Part shown: piece after piece, positions 38,897 to 49,232 of the stretch
How positions within the stretch are numbered: position 1 is the first letter of the stretch
Layout: each line of letters begins with the position of its first letter
Source of the DNA: Ampelomyces quisqualis
Taxonomy: Eukaryota > Ascomycota > Dothideomycetes > Pleosporales > Phaeosphaeriaceae
DNA: 64,000 nucleotides
Direction of reading: 5' to 3'
Assembly (NCBI GenBank): GCA_018398575.1
Contig: JAGTXZ010000003.1
Coordinates: 1,798,001-1,862,000, forward strand
Notes under the pieces: generated by a model
Seen by the model: the letters and a program-made list of their open reading frames with translations, nothing else
Database searches by the model: none
Told to the model about the DNA's origin: nothing
Made by a program: the position numbers and the translations under genes

Positions 38897-40966
38897 TTAT
38901 CTCCTTTAAAATACAAAGATATAAACGTTAAAGATGCCTTAAGCTTAGCTACTTGCATGCATAAAGCCTAGCGCATAGCTAAAGATAATATAAAGAAGGC
39001 GCAGTAACAAATAGCTGCTAAAGTAAATAAATATTATTAACCTGTTAATTAGGCAGTAGGCAACAAGGTTTACCTTTTAACCTAAAACCTATTTGTTACT
39101 TGCCTAAGTTGCAAACTTGCTAAATTGTAGAAAGGCTTCTTTAAAGTTCTAGAATAAGTTAGCTATTTATTTTAACTAAAGCTACTTAAAGGATCTAAGA
39201 TCTATAACGTGTTTGCTCTAGATGTCTTCTGTAAGGACTCTAACAACTCCTTGCTTAGTTAGCTAAGCCTAAACCTATCTAGCATTCTAATTTAAGGCGT
39301 TAAAGAATAAAAAGTTAAAGAGATCTTAGCTAGCAAGTTATACTGCTCTGTCCTAAAGTATTACGTAAAATAGGTAGGCTATAATCCTAACTCTACCTAG
39401 TACAACGCCTTAAACTTTATAGGCGCTTTATATATGTTGCAAGTGTTTTATAAACACTATCTAAAATAGCTAAGACTTTTATAAGCGTTAGCTAAGTAAA
39501 TTATAGTATAAGAAAAAGAAGTTAAAGATCTTACAGTATTGCAAGACAATTATGTTAGAGAAATTAAACTTAATATTGTAACTACTACACTAGTAGGTAA
39601 CAGCTATTAATAATAGGAGTCTTACTCTTCTATTAGATCTAATAGCAGACTATTACTACTACTAGTAGAACGTTCTTAACTGTCTAAATCCCTAGGTATA
39701 GACACTAACGTACTACCTAGTTGTCTTCTGTTCTAGCTCTGCTTGCTGTAAGTACTAGCCTCTTGCGCTGCTACCTTCTATTCTACTGCTACCTAAAACG
39801 TTACTACCTGCGCCTCTTTTTACTCTGCTAACTAATTGGCTCTTAATACTATTATAACATCTACTAGCTAAGCAACTACACTAGTTAACTTAGCTGTACT
39901 TCTTCTAAGTAACCTAACCTCTTTAGCTATTACTCTAACTTTTTTAGCTAGCTTCTCTTTCTAGTAATAAGCGCTAACTAACAAGTTAGCGTTATTTATG
40001 TTAGCTACTTATGTAGTGCTTACTTGCATAACAGTAGCTAACTAAAACGCTGCCTCTTTAATAGCAGCCTCCTGCTCTAACACTACCTTATTAGACTTAT
40101 CTCTACCTAAGGTAGTAAACCTATAGTTAAGAGCCTTAAAAAGGCTATTATACTCTTAGCTTACATATAGAAGAACTAGGCAATACTTCTTATTTAAGAG
40201 TATGCAATAAGCACACTTCTTAGACACGTCTAAATAGAATCTAAACTTAATATTAAAATAGCTGCAGGCAAAAGCCCTTGCAGCCTGCAGGTAAACAACC
40301 TAATAGGCTAGGAGATAAGCTCTAGAAGAGACAGGAATAGGTATTATGTGTATCTACTATACAGTTAGCTAGTAATTAACAAAGAATAAGGCTTAGATAG
40401 CTTTAGGTATACAAACATAAGAGGAAGAGTATAGAAAAGTAGTATACTAGAAGGCTAGCCTTATATATATGCTTAAAAAACTTAAGGTAAAGTTAAGAAT
40501 ATTAAACGCGCTAGCGCGCTAATTAAAACAACAATAAATAGCTATATTATATTATTCTAAAATAAACTTAAGGTAAATAAGAGTTTATAACAATTTAAAG
40601 AGGTATCTAAAATAACACTAATACAGACCTAATTAATAGGAACTATTAATTTTAAGAAGGAGAGTAATGTAACAAGCACATGTAAACATATGTTACACCT
40701 AATACCTTATAAAGGCTTAGTAACAGATTATGTAGAGAGCTAGCAGATTAGAACTAAAAGCGCTCTAACAGCGCTCTAACTTAGCTGCTACGCCTACTAT
40801 AAATATAAGCCTATAGCATAGATAGAGGACAAGTTTCTCTTATCCTTCTGTACAAGACCTATAGGTGTATAGCTAATCTAGAATCTCTAATACAACACGC
40901 ACTCCTATATGCCTCTAATACGTATCTAATTTAATTCTAATAGCTGTACCTACCTGCGTTGTTACA
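38897..40966 (+). mobile_element. Chromovirus B3 remnant, 3' 2,070 bp
   Basis: It begins at the position equivalent to 30748 of B2 and runs co-linearly to its 3' LTR (40668-40966), with no net length change. The sequence after it, CTTAC (40967-40971), matches the CTTAC left of the 24634 LTR (24629-24633). So the outermost B insertion in chromovirus A used this TSD. The 5' five-sevenths of B3 are absent, consistent with recombination between its 5' LTR and the 5' LTR of the inserted B1. Confidence 0.8.
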
Positions 40967-41639
40967 CTTACTACACCTTTTAGAATAAATATGTACTTAA
41001 CAAACATAATTAGCTAGTTAACAGTTGCAACAAGCTATAGCTATAACGTTTCTAAAGATATTAATAAAGAAAGAAAGTTCTAGTTAACGTTAAGTACTAG
41101 ATTTAGAAAGAACCTTTGGCATAATAAAGACTCTAAGAACAAAGTCTAGAAAGAAAAGAGATAGTGTTATAACCTATAAGCTACTAGGCTCTAGCCTTAC
41201 TAAAGCGCTTTCCTCTAAGTAAAAATAACTAGAGAGTACACTCTACACTGCACTACTAATTAGTTACTAGACTAAGCTGCTCTTTCTACTCTCTTGCTTA
41301 ATATAGAGCTAATAGAGTAGGATACTCTTTCTACTCTTTCTAATCTTATAGAGTACGTAGAGCACATAGAGTAAAGGTAAAACCTCTTTAGTATATAGAA
41401 ACTATAATAAACCTTTATAGAATATTGTGTTTAACTTATGTTACAGACGCTTAAGTTAGTTATATTAAGCTATCTAACTATTGTTACTCTTTTTAGAAAG
41501 CCCTAGCCTTTACTATCTTAGTAATAATACTCTTTTTATCTAAAGCAACTCTGTACCTATCTGCGAAAACTAACCTTAGCTGTACCTTTAGTCTACACTA
41601 GTATTCTTATTGTTTACTACTAGACTAACAGTCTTAATA

Positions 41640-42100
41640 CTAAGATTAGAAAGAAGGTTTTTAGTTACCTAGTTGTATTATTTCTAGAGTATAAGAGTAA
41701 ACTTGTATTAGCTAGGTATAGTAGTGCTAGGCTAGAGAAACTCTATAAAGTAGTAAAATAAAGGTTACTCTAATATTTAAAAGGACTAGTTCTTATTAAA
41801 AAGTATGTGTACAATTTCTAGTTTAAATTGCTGTATAGTAAACAGTTACAGAGGTTATAGACGTAATAGTATAACAAGTAGGAGAAGCTACCTTATATAG
41901 ATAGATTCTGTAATATCTCTATAACTATTAGACTAAAAGTAGTTATAAAGGTATTCTATCTCTATATACTTATTAGTTAGGTATTAAAGTACGTGCCTAC
42001 AGTTTAGGTAATATACGTGTAGTTTACTACTATTAATATAGGCTTCTTTTCTAAATTAAGTCTATAGTATTACAGAATATTTAGCTCTATTCTATTATAG
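41640..42100 (-). mobile_element. hAT transposase remnant, continuation upstream of chromovirus A
   Basis: After the CTAAG duplication the minus-strand frame joins the one that stopped at 18058. The block reading F.ILE.PLFYYFIEFL (about 41735-41792) matches the hAT region just before the catalytic core. This shows a single hAT gene split by chromovirus A. The N-terminal end and the element terminus were not located; similarity fades beyond about 42100. Confidence 0.65.
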
Positions 42101-45017
42101 ATTAGAATTATTAGAGTCTTAGGCCTATAACGTGTTTTGCTACTAGGTATCTTATATAGTATATATAGTTGCATAATCTTAAATTAGCTATTTAAGAATA
42201 AAAACTATTCTCTTAATTCTAAACTTAAGGATTTAGAGAGCGTTAAGTATAAAATTATAGAGTATTTTAGGCAGATTAGAGTATAAGTTGTCTAGAAGTA
42301 AAAGAGGTTTGCTTAAGTCTATTTATGTAATAAAAAAGTGTAATAACTAAGTATTAATGTCTTAAGACAAAGAAGTAGTAAATTATAGTAATAATAGAAT
42401 AGTAATACTATAGTGTAGTGTTACTTTAAGTAAGAGAAGAAGTTATTCTACTAAAAGTATTATTCCTCTAGTTAAAGGCCAGATAGTAGAGCTAAACTTC
42501 TAGGAATTAAGAAATTAGGTTTTACAGTAGTAGCAAAATTTTTAAGTCTTAACTATATTAGGTAATAATATATAGTAACTTTAATTATACATGTTACTTA
42601 GCGTCTAAACAGCTCTTCTAAGTACTATTAGAAAACCCTTTCTAAGTGCTATTACTCTAATTCTTATCTTTCTTATCTTTATATTTATTAGGCAGTATCT
42701 TATAGTATACCTTTCGCTTTTTACTAGAATTGCTAACCTCTTTCTTACATTTAGTATTATTGCGTCCCTTAACGTATAGCCTATTACTATAGAGCTCTAG
42801 AGGCTAATTAAATTTAGAGAAGAGTGTAGGCTTACCCCTTCTAGTAAACTAGTAAGAATAAGTATATTATAAAATAACGTAATAAACTTACTACTAATTC
42901 TAATTAGTAACTAGAGCTAACTTGTTAGGCGTTAGCTTATTACAAAATTTTAGCTATTTAGCCTTAGCCTATAGTATCTTAAAGCTATTCCTCTTAAGGA
43001 GGTGTAGCCTACAAGTATACTTCTTTTAGAGTATTCTCTCTATAGCTCTACTAGGCCCAAAAACGCAGGTGTAAGCTTAAGCTAATAATTTTTTTTACTT
43101 TAAGTCTAAAATTATAGAAAAGAACTTCTTTATAATAACGTTGTAGGCGTATATATTAATTTTAATTTAGATAGCCTTTTCTTTTTAATTAACTTAAGTA
43201 ATAGAAGCTATTAACTACTTTACTTTATATATAAGTAAAACTAACATAATAAAAAGGTATAATAACTTACTAGATTACTTGCTATTAAAACGCTTTGCTA
43301 CCTAGGCCTTAAGCTTATACTTAAGTTTCTTAACTTATTGCTTTAAAGACAACGCCTTATATCTATTACTTCTCTTAACTTTCTTCTTAAGCTAGTATTA
43401 GTCTAAGGACTTAGCCTTTGCAATAGTAGCTAGCTCTCTAGATTGCATAGCGCTGCTGCTAAGATGCCTGCTAGAGTTAACTTAGAAATTTGTTAGGCAG
43501 CCTTGCTTTAGAGTATTACTACTACAAGAGTTAAGGATATAGCTAATCTTATTATTTCTAGAAGTAAAACCCTAGACAAATTAGTATAATTTAAAGTAAA
43601 GTTCTAAGAATATTACTATTATAAGCTAGGCCTACTCTTCTTCCTTAAAATTTAGCAGAATTCTAACAAGAATAGGTAGTAGAAAGCCTTTAGGCTTGTT
43701 AATAACTTTAATTTTCTTAGACTTAACAGATTCTATAGCGCTAAGTGTAATAAAGTAATATAATAAAGCGCGTTACTATTATAGGCGTATAGCTTTTGTA
43801 TTTTATTTTAGTAGCTTACAACTAATAACATAGTAAGTTAGTCTATACGTACGTAGGCTACTAGCGTGCTTTCTGCCTACTGCCTGTGCTTACTACCTCC
43901 TAGCCTATTTTATATAAATAACTAACAAGTCTATAAAAATCTACTCTTTAATTTTAATATATAGCTAGAATAAAAGCTAGCGTAATTTTAGGTAGGCCTG
44001 TAAGTTAACACAGTTTTTTATTACGTTCTAGTCTTCTAGTAGCACTACTAGTTTTAAATTAGCTCCTGCAGAAATTTTACGCTAAAATCTAATCTTCTGT
44101 GCTAAGCCTGCTTACTGCTTATTTACTAGGCACTAAAACAACCTAAATTATTATAATATTAAATCTACAACTCTATAATACTACTACTATAGCTTTAAGA
44201 AAATATAAATCTAAAGTTAATAACGCTGTTACTAGAGGCACTATAGTTACTAAAGACCTAGCTAGTAAGGCTGCTAGGAAGTCTACTAGAAAAAGCCTAG
44301 CTGCAAAGACTAAAAAAGCAGCTCTTAAAAAAAAGATACCTTAAGCTAAGTAGTAGGTTATTATAATTCTTTATTATACTTATTTACTTACTACTTAAAG
44401 CTGTGTTGCTTAGAAAGATCTGCTAATACTAGAAATCTACTAAGCTTCTTATCTACAAGCTGCTCTTTTAGCAACTTCTACGCAAAATAGCTTAAGACTA
44501 TGTCTAAACTACTAGTAGGGATATTTGCTTCTAAAAATTAGCTATTAAAGTAGCTTAAGAGGCTGCTAAGGCCTATATAGTTAGTTTTTTTAAGAGTTTA
44601 TTTTCTTTACCTTTTTCCTAACAAAATTCTAACTTAATATAGATATAAATATAAATACAATTTACGTAAAAAGAGTTACTATATAGGCAAAGAATATTAG
44701 TCTTATACTAAAGTACTATTAGAAGTTTAGCTCTTATTAAGTAATTATGTAGTAAATCTAGAATTTTCTATATTTATATATATTAGAAATAAAGATCTAA
44801 TTTTCTCTTCTTTGTAATAAAAATCTGTAATTACTGTACTATTTTTAATATTCTTAGTATAGTTTTGCCTTTGTAAAATCTTGCATATATTTAGAAACTT
44901 AATTTTTTAAAATAAGTAGATATATACTTCTAAATTTATTTAATTGCGCAAAACTTATACAACCTAACTCTAACTAGCAATTAATTACTCTTAACTTAAC
45001 CTCTACTTACTTTTAGC

Positions 45018-45105
45018 GTAGATTATATAGGTAGAGGTTGGGTTAGAGGTAGAGTCTTACGTAAAGGTACCCTACTCCAACCTAACCCCTACCTATTTAC
45101 CGCTG
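45018..45105. repeat. Small palindromic element with GGTTRGG-type arms
   Basis: The ends AGCGTAGATTATATAGGTAG and the reverse complement of ACCTATTTACCGCT are similar. Both arms continue in GGGGTTAGGTT-like sequence facing each other. Base content and motif resemble the telomere-like MITE at 21060. It marks the right edge of the heavily mutated island. Confidence 0.45.
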
Positions 45106-45958
45106 TATACTAGCTACTCTAGAGCAAGTAGAGACACTAATCTCTTTTGTTTGTAGAGGCTACACAAAGTACTAGGCTTAGCCAAAGGTTTAAGAAATGT
45201 ATATAATACTGTTTTATCTGAAGTTAGTATAGCTTGATACCAGGCTAAGAAAATGACCCACATGGAGTACTTTTGCCTGATACCACAGTAGCGTGTTACA
45301 GCAAAGTAGAGCAATTACTAACAAAAAAAATGTTAGGGAACATTACACTAGCGTATCAGGAATTGATACGTCCGCTTCATTTCGCTTCTGCCTTGTTAGC
45401 AAGTTGTCAGCTGCGCGGATTGGCTTCCATGGCTCAACGTGTCGGACGGCGCTGCGTAGACCTTGGTTGGAAAAGTGGCAAAGTGTTGCTCGCCAGGTTG
45501 GACTTGGCAGCCGCAGCAAGTCCCACTGGTCTAAATGCACGTGGACGCCCGCAGTGGGATACAGCGGGCCACATTCCTGCATGATTTCAGCGGGGTGTAC
45601 GGAGTACAGTGGCAGAGTTGTGGTTTCTTAGTCTCCGACGATCTCCCCCTGCTGTCCTACGGTAGGCTGTCATTCGGAGCTCCGCCCCTGTTTGTACTCC
45701 GTACACATACCCAACAGTGACCACCCTCGCGTAGGCCAAGCTTCCTGCCGCCTCCCGAAAATTACAGTCCCACACTGTCTATTGCTAATTCTCGGTGGTA
45801 GTATCAAGCGTGCTGAGAGTCACACAGAAGCTAGCTACCACCTCAGCTAGCCAATGCGCACCGCCCCCGAGGGTAAAGCTGAGAAGCAGTCATCCAGATA
45901 CTGAGTTGCCGCTGACCCCCACAACTCGCCGTCTTTATGGCCTCTAAAGCTACCCACA
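45106..45958. other. Normal-GC spacer between AT-rich blocks, no gene
   Basis: The composition from about 45240 is that of the gene arms. Overlapping frames up to 112 codons occur on both strands but have no domain or splice support. A 13-bp perfect inverted repeat (45595-45607 and 45694-45706, GTGTACGGAGTAC) encloses 86 bp and contains two TACGGAGTA motifs. At 45916-45948 lies one copy of a terminal-repeat sequence shared with the element at 47250. Confidence 0.5.
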
Positions 45959-47249
45959 CACCCTAAACATATTTTAGTTGTAGAAGACAAAGATAAAATT
46001 TAAAGTACGCGAAGTAAATCAAAGTTAAAAAACTTAAAAACAGGTTAAAAAAAGTGCTTAAATGTTATGCAGAAGTTACCTGATAAGAATTTTAGGAATC
46101 TTATATTTTCTAAATTTAGGTCTAATAAGATCTAAGTATAAGATAAAAATCTCTTGAGATAATAAGCTATATTAGTCTAGTAGCGTCTTAGAGAAATAGA
46201 TAGCAGTTTCTATAGCAATAGACAATACTAAATAGAGTATTCTATAGTAATAGTATAGTAGTCTAATATACTTTAAAAAATCTTCTTAAAAATAAACCTT
46301 ATATAACATCTTTTATATTTTTAAGTTATTATAAAGGCCTAAATTATAGCGTTAGATATATAAGATTATATAATTAAGATAATAGTAAGATAGTAAAAAG
46401 ATATTAGTAGTAATCTCTTTTAGTATTATATTAATATTATATATATATATATATATATAGAAAACGTTTGTTAAATATCTAATTTAATAATATTATTTAG
46501 GTTAGATAGTTATAATCTTACTAGTAACTATGTTATAGAAAACTAATATTAACTATCTTTATTAGTAGTAAAGTCTACTTCTATAAGTCTTTATCTTAAA
46601 AGTTAAAGCTTTTTAAAGCTATCTACATACCTAAAAAAATTAGGGATAGAATAAGTATTATAACTATACCTGTTTTATTAGTATTTAAAAAAACTATTAT
46701 ATAAGTACTTTTTTTACTTTTAAAGTAAAAGGGTTTTAAAAGCTTAAATTAAAGACTTTTAGGTCTAACCTAATATAAGTATAGTCTGTATAGAATAAGA
46801 TTTACTTAAAATAGTTAGCTAATTTAGATATTATAGCGTCTTAGAAGTAAAGTAATACTAATTATAGAGGTAAGTAATAAAAAAATTCTACTTTATATAG
46901 TAATATTATTTTATATAGAATAATTATAGAAAAGCTTATATAGTATAGATTATAGTTTATAAATTACTTATCTTTATAAAGGCTATAGCCTACAGTCTAC
47001 TCTTCTAAGACGCTACTAAGCCTAAATTAGCTAACTACTTTAAGTAGTTCTTTCTAAATACTTAGATTTTGTTAAACCTAAGTTAAAAAACAATTATCTT
47101 TTTAAAAATCTTTGCCTTTTGTACAATATTTAAGTATCTTTTTACCTGCTTTTTTTTAATAAAAAAACTAATTAACTTTACAATGTTGCATAAACAAAAT
47201 GTTGTTTTTCTCTTTTATAATTAAGAAAAGTTTATAGTATATAGTTAAC
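45959..47249. repeat. Second AT-rich degenerate block
   Basis: A strongly AT-rich stretch with RIP-like stop-rich frames and an alternating TA tract (about 46438-46459). I could not assign a transposon family. It is bounded on both sides by inverted copies of the same ~35-bp sequence (45916-45948 and 47250-47286), so it might be the body of a TIR transposon. Confidence 0.45.
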
Positions 47250-47385
47250 TTTAGAGACAGTAAAGATAGCGAGTTGTAGGGGTAGGTTACAGGTAACAAG
47301 TTCTCCTGGCTACCCCTAGGATTATCTATCGCAGATTCGCAGGTATTACCCCACCCTACAACTCGCTACCTTTAATGCCTCTAAA
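47250..47385. mobile_element. Short inverted-repeat element
   Basis: Arms 47250-47286 and 47349-47385 are inverted repeats of about 37 bp (roughly 85% identical by eye, shared core TAGCGAGTTGTAGGG) around about 60 bp of normal-GC sequence. The same terminal sequence occurs at 45916. It could be a solo MITE or adjacent ends of two elements. No TSD was fixed. Confidence 0.5.
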
Positions 47386-47696
47386 CTTTAAAGTTTAAAG
47401 TTACCTACGCACCAAAGATCTTTTGTATCAACAGGGCACATGCGTAATAGTTCATCACGCTGCATCGATTGATATCGAAAAATTTGCATGGGGATTGTAC
47501 AGATTTGGGCCTAACGCATCTAAGTGCTCGGCTGCATTCACTTGAAATGGGTTAGCTGTTTTGGCCTTGGCAGTGTCATGGAGGGGTGGGCAACACCTCT
47601 TAAAGGCGTGGGCAGTAACGCTGGACGACCAACATCGCACTGTACGGGAGACGCAATCATTCTCCAGCATCAGGTGATCGAAAGTTGGTCGGCAAC
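47386..47696 (+). promoter_or_regulatory. DIT2 upstream region
   Basis: About 300 bp of unique, normal-GC DNA precede the P450 start codon after the last repeat element. It must carry the proximal promoter. No known factor site could be assigned. Confidence 0.4.
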
Positions 47697-49232
47697 ATGG
47701 CTTCATCTCTCTCTCTGGTCTTCATCGCCGCATTCGGCGTCTTCTTTGCCGCCTTCTCCTTCTTCGTGTACCTATTCACACCTCCGCGACATTTCCCCAA
47801 GAACATACCTACTATACCTTTCTACTATGCACTACTGCCACTCTTATTCGACGTCGACCAAGCAGAGAACTACAATAAGTATTTGAAAGACCCTCTCGCA
47901 AAGTATGGAGCCGTTAAGGTCTTCTTTGGTGGACAATGGAACATTCTTGTGACCAAGCCTTCATACATCTCTGAAGTTCTAAAGCACGAGGATATCTACG
48001 CAAAGTCTGGAAACCAAGTCAAAATTCCACACAGTGTGATTGCTGAGTACACTGGCGAAAACATCATCAGTGCCCATGGCGAGAAATGGAAGCTGTACCA
48101 CAATGTCATCAAGCCTGCGCTGCAGGCCGATCAAGATCCTGAAGAGATCTGGAAAAACTCGAGACTGCTAAATAGACTGTTTTTGGACGGGCAAAATAAG
48201 GCGGGCAACGGCGGCGTACCCCTCTACACACCACTCCACCGTTACTGTCTCGCCAACTTGTCGGAAGTCCTCTACGGATCCAGCTTCGAGACGATGCAGC
48301 GCATAGACTCTCCACTCCACATGATTCAGATGAAAATTAAGCCGATTATTTTTGCGCCAATTTTCCTCAACTTCCCATTCCTCGACTATCTCCCATTGAG
48401 AGTGAGGAAGCTAGGTCGCGCATACGTTGCGCAATTCCGCAAGACTTTGCGCACCGCCATTACCAAGGGACACGAGCACCATTGCTGCAATGAGAACGAT
48501 AAAAGGAGCGTAGCCTGCCGGTTGATTGGATCGCATCGTGAAGGCCTGCTCACACAGAAAGACCTGGACGACAACCTTGTCTCGACATTTCTCGCTGGCC
48601 ATGAAAACCCTCAGCTGGTGATCATGTCGCTGATGTACCTCGTCGGCGCTCATCCGGAGATTCAGGATCAGCTGCGGAAAGAAATAGATACCGTTTTCCC
48701 GCCACACGCACCAGCCGACTATGAACCCTTGTACAACGAGCTACACGAGCTACCTGTTCTTACTGCTGTTATCTACGAAGCGATCCGTATGTTCCCACCA
48801 ATCTCGCAACTCATCAACCGCCGCACCTCCGTACCCATTAGTCTCGGCAACAAAATCCAACTACCCTCCGGTGTTTACGTAGGCTACAACGCCTACTCCA
48901 CCAACAGGGACACCGAGTTCTGGGGTGACGACGCAGATGTGTTCAAGCCGTCCCGGTGGGGCACGAATTTGGAAGATATCAACCACTTGTACCGCCGCGC
49001 CAACTCAAAGGGTGCGTACATCAGCTTCCACGGTGGAAAGCGAGCATGCTTAGGCCAGAAATGGGCCATGCAGCAACTTCGTATCACCCTTGTACAATTG
49101 GTGAGGGGACTGAAATGGAGGGTTGATGAGACTTGGGATGGACGTATGACGCCAGCCGGGCCGCTCTATCCGCGAGGTCTGAAGATGAAGTTTGAGAAGC
49201 GAGACCTGGCCGCTACTGCGGTGGCACCGTGA
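47697..49232 (+). CDS. DIT2: CYP56/DIT2-type cytochrome P450, 511 aa
   Basis: In yeast, Dit2 (CYP56) oxidatively couples N-formyl-tyrosine into bisformyl-dityrosine for the spore wall. This single-exon gene starts at the ATG at 47697. Residues 1-25 form a membrane anchor. The segments PKNIPTIPFY and YAKSGNQVKIPHSV closely resemble my recollection of yeast Dit2. The I-helix reads FLAGHENPQ, with the family-typical Glu-Asn-Pro-Gln in place of the usual Thr region. The K-helix ExxR lies in YEAIRMFPP, and the heme loop FHGGKRACLG places the axial Cys at 451. The C-terminus has the family-typical LTPAGPL-like MTPAGPLYPR. It is transcribed away from the DIT1-like gene across the transposon island. 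Family assignment is by eye; substrate is inferred. Confidence 0.9.
   Translation: MASSLSLVFIAAFGVFFAAFSFFVYLFTPPRHFPKNIPTIPFYYALLPLLFDVDQAENYNKYLKDPLAKYGAVKVFFGGQWNILVTKPSYISEVLKHEDIYAKSGNQVKIPHSVIAEYTGENIISAHGEKWKLYHNVIKPALQADQDPEEIWKNSRLLNRLFLDGQNKAGNGGVPLYTPLHRYCLANLSEVLYGSSFETMQRIDSPLHMIQMKIKPIIFAPIFLNFPFLDYLPLRVRKLGRAYVAQFRKTLRTAITKGHEHHCCNENDKRSVACRLIGSHREGLLTQKDLDDNLVSTFLAGHENPQLVIMSLMYLVGAHPEIQDQLRKEIDTVFPPHAPADYEPLYNELHELPVLTAVIYEAIRMFPPISQLINRRTSVPISLGNKIQLPSGVYVGYNAYSTNRDTEFWGDDADVFKPSRWGTNLEDINHLYRRANSKGAYISFHGGKRACLGQKWAMQQLRITLVQLVRGLKWRVDETWDGRMTPAGPLYPRGLKMKFEKRDLAATAVAP

Larger units (their letters stand above)
18059..41639 (+). mobile_element. Ty3/Gypsy chromovirus A, with nested insertions
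   Basis: LTRs of 475 bp lie at 18059-18533 and 41165-41639. The first starts TG and ends CA; the second ends TA after mutation. The 5-bp target duplication CTAAG flanks the unit (18054-18058, 41640-41644), and a purine-rich tract precedes the 3' LTR at about 41149-41164. In order on the plus strand are a gag region with a decayed zinc knuckle (about 19405-19450), a protease region (about 20560-20950), reverse transcriptase with YLNNILIY, a decayed YxDD box (about 22117-22140), RNase H (about 22650-22950), integrase (about 23100-23850) and a chromodomain (about 24130-24280). Removing the nested elements leaves about 6.8 kb, normal for this group. All frames are broken by RIP. Confidence 0.9.
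9791..45110. repeat. RIP-mutated, AT-rich nested transposon island
   Basis: Over 35 kb there is no credible open reading frame. Coding remnants are riddled with TAG and TAA, mostly where CAG, CAA or TGG would fit the family. TCA, CCA, TGA and TGG trinucleotides are nearly absent, while ACA, GCA, TGT and TGC persist, as expected of C-to-T mutation on both strands with a flanking-base preference. Recognisable contents are listed separately. Stretches 9791-10692, about 11117-13280, and about 42100-44940 are AT-rich degenerate sequence for which I could not assign a family. Near 44160-44350 a Lys/Ala-rich frame remnant is visible on the plus strand, without a family call. Confidence 0.9.

Noticed and set aside
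24634..40966. CRISPR-like or satellite array from the five ~299-bp repeats
   Set aside because: The repeats are LTRs: each starts TG/TA, ends CA/TA, those at 3' ends follow a purine tract, and outer pairs have 5-bp target duplications.
9791..45110. Inserted mitochondrial or centromeric DNA as the cause of the AT-rich block
   Set aside because: Reverse transcriptase, integrase, chromodomain and hAT transposase remnants, together with paired LTRs and target duplications, explain the block as mutated transposons. A pericentromeric position cannot be excluded but is not needed.
45273..45631. Overlapping 103- and 112-codon frames in the normal-GC spacer
   Set aside because: Two frames overlap on the same strand with a third antisense; none shows a family motif, and the region contains MITE-like inverted repeats.
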